Shown one piece after another: positions 43,724 to 52,776 of a DNA stretch of 64,000 nucleotides; position 1 is the stretch's first letter, and the number at the start of each line of letters is the position of its first letter. The DNA comes from an uncultured Acidobacteriia bacterium (GTDB lineage: Bacteria; Acidobacteriota; Terriglobia; Bryobacterales; Bryobacteraceae), in the NCBI GenBank assembly GCA_903909435.1, contig CAIVVT010000147.1, forward strand, positions 124,001 through 188,000, written 5' to 3'. Both the position numbers and the translations under genes were made by a program. The notes beneath the pieces are model-generated. The model saw only the letters and a program-made list of their open reading frames with translations, had not been told where the DNA came from and did not search any database.

Positions 43724-45283
43724 CTACACCCCGCACGTCGGTGAGCCGCTTGCGATCTTGCATGCATCGCGGCGAAGGCCGGCCAGCATGCCCTTGAAGA
43801 CGACGTGATGGAAAGGCAGTACGGCATACCAGTAGAGCAGGCCGAACAAGCCGCGCGGCTGGAAGAGAGCCGTCTGTCGCAGCGTGCACGTTCCCGTGCT
43901 TCTGGATTCGATGCGAAATTCGAGCAACGCTTCGCCGGGGAGACGCATTTCCGCGCGCAGCGACAGGAGACGGTTGGGCTGGAAGCCCGTCACGCGCCAG
44001 AAATCCAGAGCTTCGCCGTACGCGAGTGTGTCGGGATCCCGCCGTCCCCGGCGCAATCCAGGGCCGCCCGCCAGGCGATCCAGCCAGCCCCGCACGATCC
44101 AGAGCCAGTTAGCGGCATACCATCCGTTGCTGCCTCCCAGGCGGCAAACGGCCCTGAATGCGGCCCAGTCGGGTGCTTCGATTTCTATCGCGCGGGAGTC
44201 ACGGAACAAGGTGCCACCCGCCCAATCGGGGTCGCCGGGGATCGGTCCAGCCATCGACCAGTTGGTCTCGACATGGTGCGCTGCTACGCGGCTGAGTGCT
44301 GCGCGGATGGCCTCGCGGACATTCAAGAGGTGTTGTGGAATCAGTCGCGTGAGTCGGTCCTCGCGGCAGATCACCGGGTTCTTCAGGCCCTCGGCTAGCG
44401 GCCTCGCGATGCGGTTACTGAGTGGAGTGACGAGGTGAATCCAATAGGAACTCAGTCGCGGGGTCAGCACGGGCACTGGCAGGATCCAGCGTCGCGGGAG
44501 TCCCGACTCTTCCGCCATTACCCGCATGATGTCGCTATAGCGCAGCGTTTCCGCGCCGCCGATGTCAAACACTTCGCCGGTGGTCTCAGGTACAGAAAGT
44601 ACTCTCACCAGGTATGCGAGCACATTGCGCACTGCAATCGGCTGGCACGGCGTGCTCACCCACTTCGGAGTAATCATCACGGGCAGCCGGTGGACGAGGT
44701 AACGCAGGATTTCAAATGATGCCGAGCCTGAGCCGATGATCATCGCGGCTCGCAGCACCGTCACGGGCACTCCAGTAGACGCGAGTGCAGCTTCGACATT
44801 GCGGCGGGACGAGAGATGCTCACTCAGGTCAGCCCCTGTTTCGCCCAGCCCGCCGAGGTAGATGATGCGGGCTACGCCAGCTGCCTTGGCTGCGGACGCG
44901 AACGCAATAGCCAATTGTTGATCGAACTGGGCGTATTCGCCACCGGCCGACATCATCGAATGGACAAGATAGAATGCAGCCTCGCAGCCCAGCAAGTCGC
45001 GAGTCAGGGAGGATGAATCGGCCAAGTCCGACTTGCAGATCTCGACCCGCGGATCGGCGGCCCACTCGCGGCCCTCCAGTTTGCCGGGGGAGCGAACCAG
45101 GCAGCGCACGGCGTACCCGTGCTCTAGAAGTTGCGGGGCCAGCCGCCCTCCAATGTAACCTGTGGCTCCGGCGATTGCGATGCGTTGCGTTACGCTCTCC
45201 GGGGATTCAATGCCCTGCTTGAGTGTAGCTAAACCAAGGCCCTGTTCCGGTTTGATGCGACGGGTGCACTTGAACGCCCACAT
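43724..45283 (-). CDS. NAD(P)-binding SDR with C-terminal DUF2867
   Basis: 519 residues from the ATG at 45283; the frame is open to 45349 and the real start could also be nearer residue 35, just before RIAIAGATGYIGGRLAPQLL. The N-terminal half is an atypical SDR (Rossmann loop, FYLVHSMMSAGG, IIYLGGLGE). The C-terminal part (from about 350: NWSMAGPIPGDPDWAGGTLF, FWRVTGFQPNRLLSLRAEMRLPGEALLEF) is DUF2867, a START-like fold often fused to such SDRs. Enzymatic role unknown; a membrane-near function has been suggested for relatives. Divergent from the GH30 gene. Confidence 0.83.
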   Translation of the reverse strand: MWAFKCTRRIKPEQGLGLATLKQGIESPESVTQRIAIAGATGYIGGRLAPQLLEHGYAVRCLVRSPGKLEGREWAADPRVEICKSDLADSSSLTRDLLGCEAAFYLVHSMMSAGGEYAQFDQQLAIAFASAAKAAGVARIIYLGGLGETGADLSEHLSSRRNVEAALASTGVPVTVLRAAMIIGSGSASFEILRYLVHRLPVMITPKWVSTPCQPIAVRNVLAYLVRVLSVPETTGEVFDIGGAETLRYSDIMRVMAEESGLPRRWILPVPVLTPRLSSYWIHLVTPLSNRIARPLAEGLKNPVICREDRLTRLIPQHLLNVREAIRAALSRVAAHHVETNWSMAGPIPGDPDWAGGTLFRDSRAIEIEAPDWAAFRAVCRLGGSNGWYAANWLWIVRGWLDRLAGGPGLRRGRRDPDTLAYGEALDFWRVTGFQPNRLLSLRAEMRLPGEALLEFRIESRSTGTCTLRQTALFQPRGLFGLLYWYAVLPFHHVVFKGMLAGLRRDACKIASGSPTCGV

Positions 45284-45314
45284 CGTGTAGAACACATGGA
45301 GGGAGTAATTCCGG

Positions 45315-46757
45315 ATGATCGACTTGCTTAGTTCCCGCTTGGTTCGCACGATCCTGTTGGCCGCTTGCGCCCTGGCCCTACAGGCACAGCAGGTGAGCGT
45401 TTACGTCACCTCGAAAGCCGGAGATCGGCTGACGGCAAAGCCCACGCTCAAGTTCTCTGAGGGGGGCGTGCAGGGCGCCGCCTTTCGCATCAACCCCGAC
45501 GTGCGCTATCAACGGATCGACGGCTTTGGGGCGTCGCTTCTGGAAGCCGGCCTGATCTGCATCAACAGCCTCGACCCGCCGGAACAGGAGAAACTCCTGG
45601 CGAGTCTCTTCAATCCCAAGACCGGGGCTGGCTACTCGGCCATGAAGACGGTCCTGGCGGGAACGGACTTTATGTCCGCCGGACCGTGGTACACCTATGA
45701 CGACACCCCCGGCGACGTCGGGATGAAGCACTTTACGGTCGAGCGCGACCTGGGCCCGAACGGCCAGATCACATTCATCAGGCGCGCTCGCAAGTACGGT
45801 AGCTTCAAGCTGCAAGCGCCAATGGACTACCCTCCCGATTGGATGCTGGCCCAGGTGCAGGACCGCGACAAGCAGGACGTCGATCCGAAGTACTACGACG
45901 CCATGGCCCGCTACCAGGTGCGTTATCTCCAGGAATATGCGAAGCGCGGGATTTCCATCGACTACCTCGATCCGTTCAACGAGCCCCTGATCTACACGAA
46001 GATCCCGTTCGCCTCGATCCGCGTTTACGTGCGCGACCACCTCGGCCCGCAGCTGGCGAAGTCGGGACTCAAGACGCGCATCCAATTCAGCGATTTCAAC
46101 AACCGGGAACGGCTGCAGGAGGCCGTTAACACTACCATGGGCGACGCGGCTTTTCGCAAGTACGTTTCGTCGCTCGCCTATCACGCTTACGGCTTCGACA
46201 ACTTCGACAAAGTCGCGGACGTGCATCTCCGCTATCCCGAGTTGCCGCTGTGGCAGACCGAGGTCTGTCATGCCTATGAGACCGGCACGCCGCGCAACCA
46301 GCCGCTCCCAAATTACGATTACGCGGACGGTGATTTCTGGGGCAACCAGATCTTCAACGACATGGAATCTCACGCCTCGGCCTGGATCTACTGGAACATG
46401 ATTCTCGATCAGAACGGCGGCCCGTGGCTGGTCTCGCCCGTGCACGGCAACCCCGAGGACAACGGCCAGCAACCCGTCGTCGTCGTAGACCGGAAACTGA
46501 AGCGGGTGACTTACCTGCCGCTGTATTACTACCTCGCGCACTTTAGCCGGTTCGTGCGGCCGGGGGCTTACAGAGTGGAAGCCACAGGTGCCGCCAAGCA
46601 ACTCCGCGCCCTGGCGTTTCAGCTTGCCGGCGGCGGAATGACTGCCGAGCTGTTGAACAGCCGGAACGAAGCGGCAACGGTAATGCTTGAGTGGAAGGGC
46701 CGCAGTCTGAGGGTCGATCTTCCACCGATGTCCATCACCACTTGTCTCTGGAAGTGA
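45315..46757 (+). CDS. Secreted GH30-family glycoside hydrolase
   Basis: 480 residues, ATG with GGAGGGAG upstream; signal peptide SSRLVRTILLAACALALQA (6-24). The clan A (beta/alpha)8 barrel has the two catalytic glutamates: E223 in LDPFNEPLIY (acid/base) and E316 in LWQTEVCHAYETG (nucleophile). QRIDGFGASLLEA (66-78) is the family opening motif, and a beta-sandwich follows at the C terminus. GH30 enzymes act on beta-glucosyl, beta-xylosyl, beta-fucosyl or beta-1,6-glucan substrates; the exact one cannot be fixed from sequence alone. Part of the carbohydrate-related set between 45 and 54 kb. Confidence 0.87.
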   Translation: MIDLLSSRLVRTILLAACALALQAQQVSVYVTSKAGDRLTAKPTLKFSEGGVQGAAFRINPDVRYQRIDGFGASLLEAGLICINSLDPPEQEKLLASLFNPKTGAGYSAMKTVLAGTDFMSAGPWYTYDDTPGDVGMKHFTVERDLGPNGQITFIRRARKYGSFKLQAPMDYPPDWMLAQVQDRDKQDVDPKYYDAMARYQVRYLQEYAKRGISIDYLDPFNEPLIYTKIPFASIRVYVRDHLGPQLAKSGLKTRIQFSDFNNRERLQEAVNTTMGDAAFRKYVSSLAYHAYGFDNFDKVADVHLRYPELPLWQTEVCHAYETGTPRNQPLPNYDYADGDFWGNQIFNDMESHASAWIYWNMILDQNGGPWLVSPVHGNPEDNGQQPVVVVDRKLKRVTYLPLYYYLAHFSRFVRPGAYRVEATGAAKQLRALAFQLAGGGMTAELLNSRNEAATVMLEWKGRSLRVDLPPMSITTCLWK

Positions 46758-46766
46758 TGCTGGTTG

Positions 46767-47546
46767 TTACTCCTTCAGCGTCCAGTGGTCGATGTTGAAC
46801 TGCGCTGAACTTTCGTTCCACGTCCCGAATTTTGTGGCCATTTGGCCCCCATCCACGACCAGCGCCGCGCCGGTGATATAAGACGCCATGCCGGACGCCA
46901 GGAATGCCACGGCATTCGCGATCTCCTCGGGCTCCCCGCCTCTCCCGAGCGGAATTTGCCGGAAGTATTCGCGCACGATGTCCGGGTTGGCGAACCCGTC
47001 AGCGGTAAGTCGCGTGCGGATGAAGCCGGGGCAAACGGCGTTAACGCGAATCCCGAAAGGCCCCAGTTCATTCGCCGCCGTGTGCAGCAGGCCCAGCAAG
47101 CCTGCCTTTGTCACGTTGTACGCGGTCAGGTCCGCTTCCCCGTCGTAACTGTTGGTCGAAGCCGTGATCACGATAGAACCGGCGCGCCTGCGCTTCATCT
47201 CGCGAGCGGCGAGTTGCACGGTGAGAAAGGCGCCAGTCAGATTCGTCGTCAACACATCACGCCAGATCGTGTCGTCGGTTTCCGTGAACGGAGCGTGGCG
47301 CGCGATGCCGGCGTTGGCGACGACAATATCGATCGGCCCACATTGCGCAAACGCAGTCTCCAGCGATGCCCGGTCGGAGACTTCTCCGCGCACAAAGCGC
47401 GCGCTGGCCTGCGGGTCCTCGGGTTCGTCTCGGTCGATGATCCACACGTGTGCGCCCGCACTCGCCAACACCCGGACGACGGCGAGTCCGATGCCCCTCG
47501 AACCGCCCGTGACCAGTGCCGTCTTGTTTGCCAGATCAAGCTGCAT
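46767..47546 (-). CDS. Short-chain dehydrogenase/reductase
   Basis: 259 residues. Cofactor loop TGGSRGIGLAVVRVLASAG, the VANAGIARHAP motif, catalytic serine in VITASTNSYDG, and YNVTKAGLLGL with Tyr and Lys, then the PG motif NAVCPGFIRT. The D in IDRDEP after the second strand favours NAD(H). A classical SDR with unknown substrate, possibly a sugar or sugar acid given its neighbours. Convergent with the GH30 gene, 9 bases apart. Confidence 0.86.
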   Translation of the reverse strand: MQLDLANKTALVTGGSRGIGLAVVRVLASAGAHVWIIDRDEPEDPQASARFVRGEVSDRASLETAFAQCGPIDIVVANAGIARHAPFTETDDTIWRDVLTTNLTGAFLTVQLAAREMKRRRAGSIVITASTNSYDGEADLTAYNVTKAGLLGLLHTAANELGPFGIRVNAVCPGFIRTRLTADGFANPDIVREYFRQIPLGRGGEPEEIANAVAFLASGMASYITGAALVVDGGQMATKFGTWNESSAQFNIDHWTLKE

Positions 47547-47618
47547 GATCGTGATTCTAACGGGATCGCCAACCGCCGTGTGCGCCCTGTCCCCTGCGGT
47601 GCTATAGACTTTAGCTGC

Positions 47619-48263
47619 ATGCCTGCCAACGAAGTGTCCGCGCGCTTGTGTCTTCTACTCCTGCTCCTGACGGGCGGCGTCGTGAAGGCTCAGTCCAAGC
47701 CAACGGAGTGGAAGTCCCTGTTCGATGGCAAAACGCTGCAAGGCTGGCGCGAGACGCTCTACACTGATCGCGGTGAGGTTCGCGTTCAAAATGGAACAAT
47801 TGTGTTGGGCACCGGCAAACCCCTGACCGGCGTGAATTGGACCGGCGTGTTCCCCCACAACAACTACGAAGTGCGCTTCGAAGGCGCGCGTCTGGAAGGG
47901 AACGACTTCTTCGCCGCCTTGACGTTTCCCGTCGGGGATTCCTTTTGCACCTGGGTAACGGGCGGTTGGGGCGGCGACATCGTGGGACTCTCCAGCATCG
48001 ACGGCTGGGACGCATCCGACAATGAAACGCGTTCCTACTTCACCTTCGAGAAGGGCCGCTGGTACGCCCTCCGATTGAGGGTCGGGGACCGCCGGATCAT
48101 GGCCTGGATCGACGATGTTCAGGTGATCGACGTCAACGTCGAAGGACGCGCGCTCAGCCTCTACTTTGGCGAGACCAGGCTATCCGCACCTTTCGGATTC
48201 GGGTCGTACCGCACGACAGGTGGGCTGCGCGGAATTGAGTATCGCCTGCTGCCGGCTCACTAG
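47619..48263 (+). CDS. Secreted DUF1080 (3-keto-disaccharide hydrolase-like) protein
   Basis: 214 residues from the ATG at 47619, which begins a signal peptide (SARLCLLLLLLTGGVVKAQ); the frame is open upstream through the SDR gene on the other strand and that part is not real. WKSLFDGKTLQGWRE at about 30-45 is the hallmark of DUF1080, a concanavalin-like beta-jelly-roll. Members in Bacteroidota and Planctomycetota hydrolyse 3-keto-glycosides. Acidic residues in the concave sheet (DGWDASDNETRS) are plausible ligands. Extracytoplasmic. Confidence 0.83.
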   Translation: MPANEVSARLCLLLLLLTGGVVKAQSKPTEWKSLFDGKTLQGWRETLYTDRGEVRVQNGTIVLGTGKPLTGVNWTGVFPHNNYEVRFEGARLEGNDFFAALTFPVGDSFCTWVTGGWGGDIVGLSSIDGWDASDNETRSYFTFEKGRWYALRLRVGDRRIMAWIDDVQVIDVNVEGRALSLYFGETRLSAPFGFGSYRTTGGLRGIEYRLLPAH

Positions 48264-48321
48264 GAATCCGGCAGCAGGCGATGCTTCGGGCGCACACTTT
48301 TCAATGACTGGAGTTGGGCCG

Positions 48322-49932
48322 TTAGCCGTCCAACTTCCAGCCCGCGCGGTATTCGCGCCGAAGGTAGTCGTTGGCCTCGGCCATGTTCGTTACGCGGCCC
48401 GCGGCCGCATCGTATTCGAGCTTCTTGCCGGCGCGATGAGCCACCAGGCCGAGCAGCATCTGCTCCATGAGCGAGCCTGAGTAATCGAAGTCGCAATGTG
48501 TCTTGCTACTCGTCCCATGCGTGACGCCGTTGCTATTACCCTTGCATGCCTCGATCCATTCCAATTGGAAGATGTCGGGGTGGCGGTTGGCCAGCGTGCC
48601 ATTCTTCTGGTCCTCGAGGATCGACTCGACCTCGGGATTTGACATCCCCAATGCCGGCGGAATTCCGCCCTCCAGCATTTGGATCACCGGGAATCCGTTC
48701 GCCGCGCGATCCGTGGTCGGCATGGCCGTCATGCCCTTGGGTAGCGGCGGCTCCGGGCGACGGGGCCTCGGAGGAGCGGGCGGGCGGTTTGCGGGAGCCT
48801 GCGTCACCTGCCCCGTGCCGTGAACCAGCGGAAGCAGTTCGCCTTTGCCGCGGCGCTTGTAATACGTGAAGTCCCCGTCATCGTTGTTGGGCACGATCAC
48901 GCGCGTCGTGAAGTCGGCGAAGATGCTGCCCTTGGTGCCTTCGAAGATCGCTCCATTGCCGACCCTCGACAGATCGATATAGCTCTTCGGGGCGGTCGGC
49001 TTTAATCCGCCTTGATACCAGACGTTCTCAATCGGCCCGCGCCAACTATTGGCAGGATGTTGGAAGCTCACCTTCAACTTCACGGGGCAGATGTTGGCGT
49101 CGTACTTGTCGCTGACTTCCTGGTCCACTTCGATCGACGAGGGAGCGCCCGCATCGATGGCATTCCACACCAAGTCCATCGTGTGCGCGCCCATGTCGCC
49201 CATCTGGCCCACGCCGAAGTCGCGGTACATATTCCAGAACAGGCAATTCAAACCGTTGGAGCCGCCGAAGTACTGCGGGCTGTACGGGTGATAAGGCGAT
49301 GGTCCGATCCATTGTTCGTATTGCAGGAACGACGGCGGCATGCCCTCGCCGGCTGGATATCCCGGCCGGGGGAGTTGGCGCGCGTCCCAGCTGTGGACGG
49401 TCTTCAGTTCGCCGATCGCGCCATCCAGGATCAACTCGCGCAGCCGCTCGAAGTTCGGGTAAGCGTGCCGCTGCGTGCCGTGCTGCGTGGCCAGCTTGAC
49501 CTTGCGCTTCAGGTAATTGGCGCGGACGGTCCTGACTTCGTCCACTGTGATGCCCATAGGCTTCTCGCAATAGACGTGCATGTCGCGGTTCAGCGCCCAA
49601 TTGGCGATGAAGGCGTGATGGTGATCGGCCGTACAGATGATCACGGCCTCCACGTCCTTTTGGTCCAGCATCTTACGCCAGTCCCAATAGACTTTCGCTT
49701 TGGGGAAGACCTGGAGGGCCTCCTTCGTGCGGTGCTCGTTGATGTCACAGAGCGCAACCACGTTCTCGGCCATCATCGAGTTGTAGTGCGCGGTACCACG
49801 TCCCCAAACACCGACCAGGGCGATGTTGAGCTTATTGCTGGGCGCGTTGGCGCCGCGCAGCGTACCGCTCTTCAGAATCGTCAATCCTCCCGCGGCGGCG
49901 ACCGCGGACTTCAGCAAATCACGTCTTTGCAT
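48322..49932 (-). CDS. Tat-exported Gfo/Idh/MocA-family oxidoreductase
   Basis: 536 residues with leader MQRRDLLKSAVAAAGG. The Rossmann domain follows (LNIALVGVWGRGTAHYNSMM), then the EKP motif in HVYCEKPMGITVDEV, which carries the catalytic lysine. A Pro/Arg-rich insertion (about residues 385-410, PPAPPRPRRPEPPLPKGM) is not usual and breaks the second domain. Secreted Gfo/Idh proteins of this length oxidise sugars to 3-keto-sugars or similar with tightly bound NAD(P). The DUF1080 hydrolase encoded next door makes a 3-keto-glycoside route plausible. Confidence 0.85.
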   Translation of the reverse strand: MQRRDLLKSAVAAAGGLTILKSGTLRGANAPSNKLNIALVGVWGRGTAHYNSMMAENVVALCDINEHRTKEALQVFPKAKVYWDWRKMLDQKDVEAVIICTADHHHAFIANWALNRDMHVYCEKPMGITVDEVRTVRANYLKRKVKLATQHGTQRHAYPNFERLRELILDGAIGELKTVHSWDARQLPRPGYPAGEGMPPSFLQYEQWIGPSPYHPYSPQYFGGSNGLNCLFWNMYRDFGVGQMGDMGAHTMDLVWNAIDAGAPSSIEVDQEVSDKYDANICPVKLKVSFQHPANSWRGPIENVWYQGGLKPTAPKSYIDLSRVGNGAIFEGTKGSIFADFTTRVIVPNNDDGDFTYYKRRGKGELLPLVHGTGQVTQAPANRPPAPPRPRRPEPPLPKGMTAMPTTDRAANGFPVIQMLEGGIPPALGMSNPEVESILEDQKNGTLANRHPDIFQLEWIEACKGNSNGVTHGTSSKTHCDFDYSGSLMEQMLLGLVAHRAGKKLEYDAAAGRVTNMAEANDYLRREYRAGWKLDG

Positions 49933-50003
49933 AGGCAGACCCCCTGAATATCCTATCCGAGCTACGGGGGGCGTGGAGATCCGGAGTTGAGAATCGTGCC
50001 TGG

Positions 50004-51341
50004 CTAGGCGGCCATCGACGGATTCGCGAGTCCGGCGCTCATACGTTCCAGATCCCGCCGCAACGTCATCGTCATAGCGGCCACCAGTAGCGTGGCGGCC
50101 GCAACCAGCGCGACCGCAGCCAATGAGATCGCCACTCCCAGGCTCGAATGCTGCGCCACGATTCCGATGAAGAGCGGTGCGGTGGCGGCGCCGAAGAGCC
50201 AGCCCGTCATGTTCATAAAGCCGACTGCGGTGCCGCGCGCCTCCGGCCGGACCACGTCCAGCGCCGAGGCGAAGATATTGGCGTCATACATGCCTTTGAA
50301 CAGACCCCAGGCCGTCAACGCCAGCATGATCGAGCCGAGCGAAAGCGTCTGTCCGCACCAGATCACGAACGGCGCAGCTCCCAGTAGGCCGAGCATCTGC
50401 ACGAAAACGCGTCCGCCGGTGAACCGCCGGCGGAGTGTGTCGGCCAGCCAGCCTCCCAGCGGTGAACCCACCATACTGGCAAGTTGCACGAACACGGTCG
50501 CGGTGAGTCCCGAAACGGCCAGGCCGAGGTGAAAGCGGTCGAACAGGAACTTCGGCATCCAGGAAAGCAGCACCATGGCCACGAAGTTGGCCAGACAGAA
50601 AGTGGCCATCAGCAGAAGCAGGGTTGGCGTCGTCCAAACCACACTCAGGAACTTGACGAATGGCATCTGCCCCGCCTCCGGTTTTGCGGAATCGGCGCCG
50701 AGATCCTCCAGGTCCGCCGCGCCTCGCACCGGCTCGCGCAAATAGCGATTCAGCACGAATCCGAGCAGGACGCCCAGCCCGCCGAAGACGATAAACGACC
50801 AACGCCAGCCGTAGCGCTGGCCGATAAGGCCGCCGAAAAAGCCGCCCGCGATGGTGCCGATGTAGACGCTGGTCTGGTGCATCCCCATGGCGCGCGAGCG
50901 CGAGCGCTTGCCGTGGTAGTCGCTGATCAGGGACATCGAGGCGGGGAAGTAAAAGGTTTCACCCAGTCCCTCGGCCGCGCGGAAGAAGAGCAATTGTGGA
51001 AACGTCTTCGCCATGGCGGTCGCCATGCAGATCAGGCTCCATGTATAAAGGCCGCCCAGGACCGCAGCCTTGCGCCGCGCGCGGTCCACGATGTTGCCCG
51101 CAATGGGGCCGCAAATCCCGTAGACCAGCGCGAACGACGAGCCCAGCAATCCGAGTTGAATGGTGCTCAGGCTCAGTTCCGATTGCAGCAGCGGGAACAG
51201 CGAAAAAATGGCTTGCCGGTCGGCGTAGTTGAAGAAGCCCGTAAACCAGAGCATGGCTACAACTTTCCACTTATAGTTGGGATCGCTGGTCGGCGCCGAA
51301 CTGGTGCCGTCCGCTTCACTCACTCGGTCGGTAGACGACAT
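50004..51341 (-). CDS. Major facilitator superfamily transporter
   Basis: 445 residues, 12 helices. NYADRQAIFSLFPLLQSEL (about 39-57) is the first-helix motif of the anion:cation symporter (sugar acid/phosphate) subgroup, and GNIVDRARRKAAVLGG is the loop 2-3 MFS signature. GWLADTLRRRFTGGR marks loop 8-9. Probably imports a sugar acid or related anion by proton symport. Encoded divergently from the sialidase-like gene with a putative operator between, so the two may be co-controlled. Confidence 0.85.
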   Translation of the reverse strand: MSSTDRVSEADGTSSAPTSDPNYKWKVVAMLWFTGFFNYADRQAIFSLFPLLQSELSLSTIQLGLLGSSFALVYGICGPIAGNIVDRARRKAAVLGGLYTWSLICMATAMAKTFPQLLFFRAAEGLGETFYFPASMSLISDYHGKRSRSRAMGMHQTSVYIGTIAGGFFGGLIGQRYGWRWSFIVFGGLGVLLGFVLNRYLREPVRGAADLEDLGADSAKPEAGQMPFVKFLSVVWTTPTLLLLMATFCLANFVAMVLLSWMPKFLFDRFHLGLAVSGLTATVFVQLASMVGSPLGGWLADTLRRRFTGGRVFVQMLGLLGAAPFVIWCGQTLSLGSIMLALTAWGLFKGMYDANIFASALDVVRPEARGTAVGFMNMTGWLFGAATAPLFIGIVAQHSSLGVAISLAAVALVAAATLLVAAMTMTLRRDLERMSAGLANPSMAA

Positions 51342-51423
51342 CCTGCCAGTACTCCAGAAGCAAGACCCTCAATTGCCGGGCGCTTGTATATGGCTACCCA
51401 CGCCTCGCGGATCGCTCCATTCT

Positions 51424-51444
51424 AATTGAAATGTAGTTTCAATT
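51424..51444. promoter_or_regulatory. Perfect palindrome, candidate operator
   Basis: AATTGAAA (51424-51431) and TTTCAATT (51437-51444) form an 8-bp inverted repeat around TGTAG. It sits in the divergent region between the MFS and sialidase-like genes, just upstream of the promoter at 51451. A further half-site TTTCAA occurs at 51457-51462. Confidence 0.5.
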
Positions 51445-51450
51445 TCTAGA

Positions 51451-51479
51451 TTGACGTTTCAAACAATTGTACTTATGCT
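51451..51479 (+). promoter_or_regulatory. Candidate sigma-70-type promoter
   Basis: TTGACG (51451-51456), a 17-base spacer, and TATGCT (51474-51479) resemble a -35/-10 pair. It is about 75 bases before the start of the sialidase-like gene. Confidence 0.5.
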
Positions 51480-51553
51480 GCGAATCTGAAGGCGGTTTTC
51501 GCCGCCGATGCCATGCGCCAACCCTGAAGCTGGTGTCCCGGGAGGGAGTGATC

Positions 51554-52627
51554 TTGCACAACGTTTTTGGCTTGGTTCTTCTCGGCTTGTCGATTGCCGG
51601 CGCTGTCAACGTCGGATGGGCTGCCGAACTCGTAACCGAGCGCGTGTTCGGTCCGGAGATTCATACCGGCCCGTACAAGCACCCGGCCAGCATCACGGAA
51701 CTCGACAACGGCGACCTCTACCTCGTCTACTACGGCGGGGCGGGTGAGTATGCCGTTCAAACCGGCGTATTCGGGTCGCGCTACACCAAAGCAACGAAGA
51801 CGTGGTCGCTGCCGAAACTGATCGCTTCCGACCCGTTCCGCTCGGTCGGCAACGGGGTGATCTGGCAGGCGCCGGATGGGGTGGTCTGGCTGTTCTACGT
51901 GGTGCGCTGGGCAGAAACGTGGTCCACCTCGCGCATTCAGGCGAAGATCTCGCGGGACGGGGCGCGGAGTTGGTCGGAGAGCTTCGTCGTCTCAGAGCAC
52001 GAAGGAATGATGGTGCGCGGACGACCCATCGTGCTTTCGACCAGCGAGTACCTGTTACCCGCCTACCACGAGACGGGTTTCGATCCGGAACTCGTTGGAC
52101 CCGGCTCGACCGGAGTGTTTCTGCGCTGGGATCCGGCTCGCCGGCAGTGGCTGGAAAGCGGCGAGATTCACTCGCGAAAAGGCAACATCCAGCCGGCCGC
52201 GGTTGAGATTGCTCCCGGCCACCTGATCGCGTATTGCCGTCGCGGCGGCGGTTACGGCCCCGTCACGGACGGCTATATCGTCAGGTCGGAGTCCGTGGAT
52301 GGCGGGCGCACCTGGAGTGAGGGGCGGGATTCGCAGTTCCCGAACCCGAACGCCGCCGTGGATTTAATCAAACTCCAAAGTGGTGCGCTGCTGCTCGTCT
52401 ACAACAACTCCATGGTCGATCGCGACCCGCTCAGCGTGGCGCTTTCCGCAGACCGGGACAAGACCTGGCCCTGGAAACGGGATCTCGCAACCGGACCGCA
52501 CGACTACGCTTATCCGGTCGCCATCCAGACTCGTGATGGCAAGCTCCACCTCGTCTACACGTCCGAGCAGCGCACGGTCGTGAACCACGCTATTTTCGAT
52601 GAAGCATGGGTACGGTCCGGCAAGTAA
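51554..52627 (+). CDS. Secreted sialidase/BNR-repeat glycosidase-like protein
   Basis: 357 residues from the TTG at 51554, which has GGAGG at an 8-base spacing; a GTG at 51548 would be too close to that site. Both give a signal peptide (FGLVLLGLSIAGAVNVGWA). The mature part is a six-bladed propeller with Asp-box-like repeats (SVDGGRTWSEG, SRDGARSWSES, SADRDKTWPWK). Such proteins are exo-sialidase-like or related sugar hydrolases; the arginine triad cannot be proven by eye. Near the MFS transporter and aldo/keto reductase genes, so likely in sugar use. Confidence 0.78.
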   Translation: MHNVFGLVLLGLSIAGAVNVGWAAELVTERVFGPEIHTGPYKHPASITELDNGDLYLVYYGGAGEYAVQTGVFGSRYTKATKTWSLPKLIASDPFRSVGNGVIWQAPDGVVWLFYVVRWAETWSTSRIQAKISRDGARSWSESFVVSEHEGMMVRGRPIVLSTSEYLLPAYHETGFDPELVGPGSTGVFLRWDPARRQWLESGEIHSRKGNIQPAAVEIAPGHLIAYCRRGGGYGPVTDGYIVRSESVDGGRTWSEGRDSQFPNPNAAVDLIKLQSGALLLVYNNSMVDRDPLSVALSADRDKTWPWKRDLATGPHDYAYPVAIQTRDGKLHLVYTSEQRTVVNHAIFDEAWVRSGK

Positions 52628-52776
52628 GTGCCAAAGGCTTCCCTGTTCAACGACTGGCGACACAACCCGAGCGACGGCGGTTCGAGTCCCGCTATGATGG
52701 ATCACATAGAGTCCGCCTCGTACTGAAATGTACGGTATTGGGCGCGAGCAGACGATTGGCGACAGCAGGAGGTTCG

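Noticed and set aside
46842-47618. Upstream extension of the DUF1080 frame
   Set aside because: Covers the SDR gene on the other strand and has no signal or domain; the ATG at 47619 opens a clear signal peptide.
52672-52694. tRNA T-arm-like sequence (GGTTCGAGTCCCGC)
   Set aside because: The 5-bp T-stem does not pair properly and no anticodon or D arm is found upstream, so no tRNA is called.
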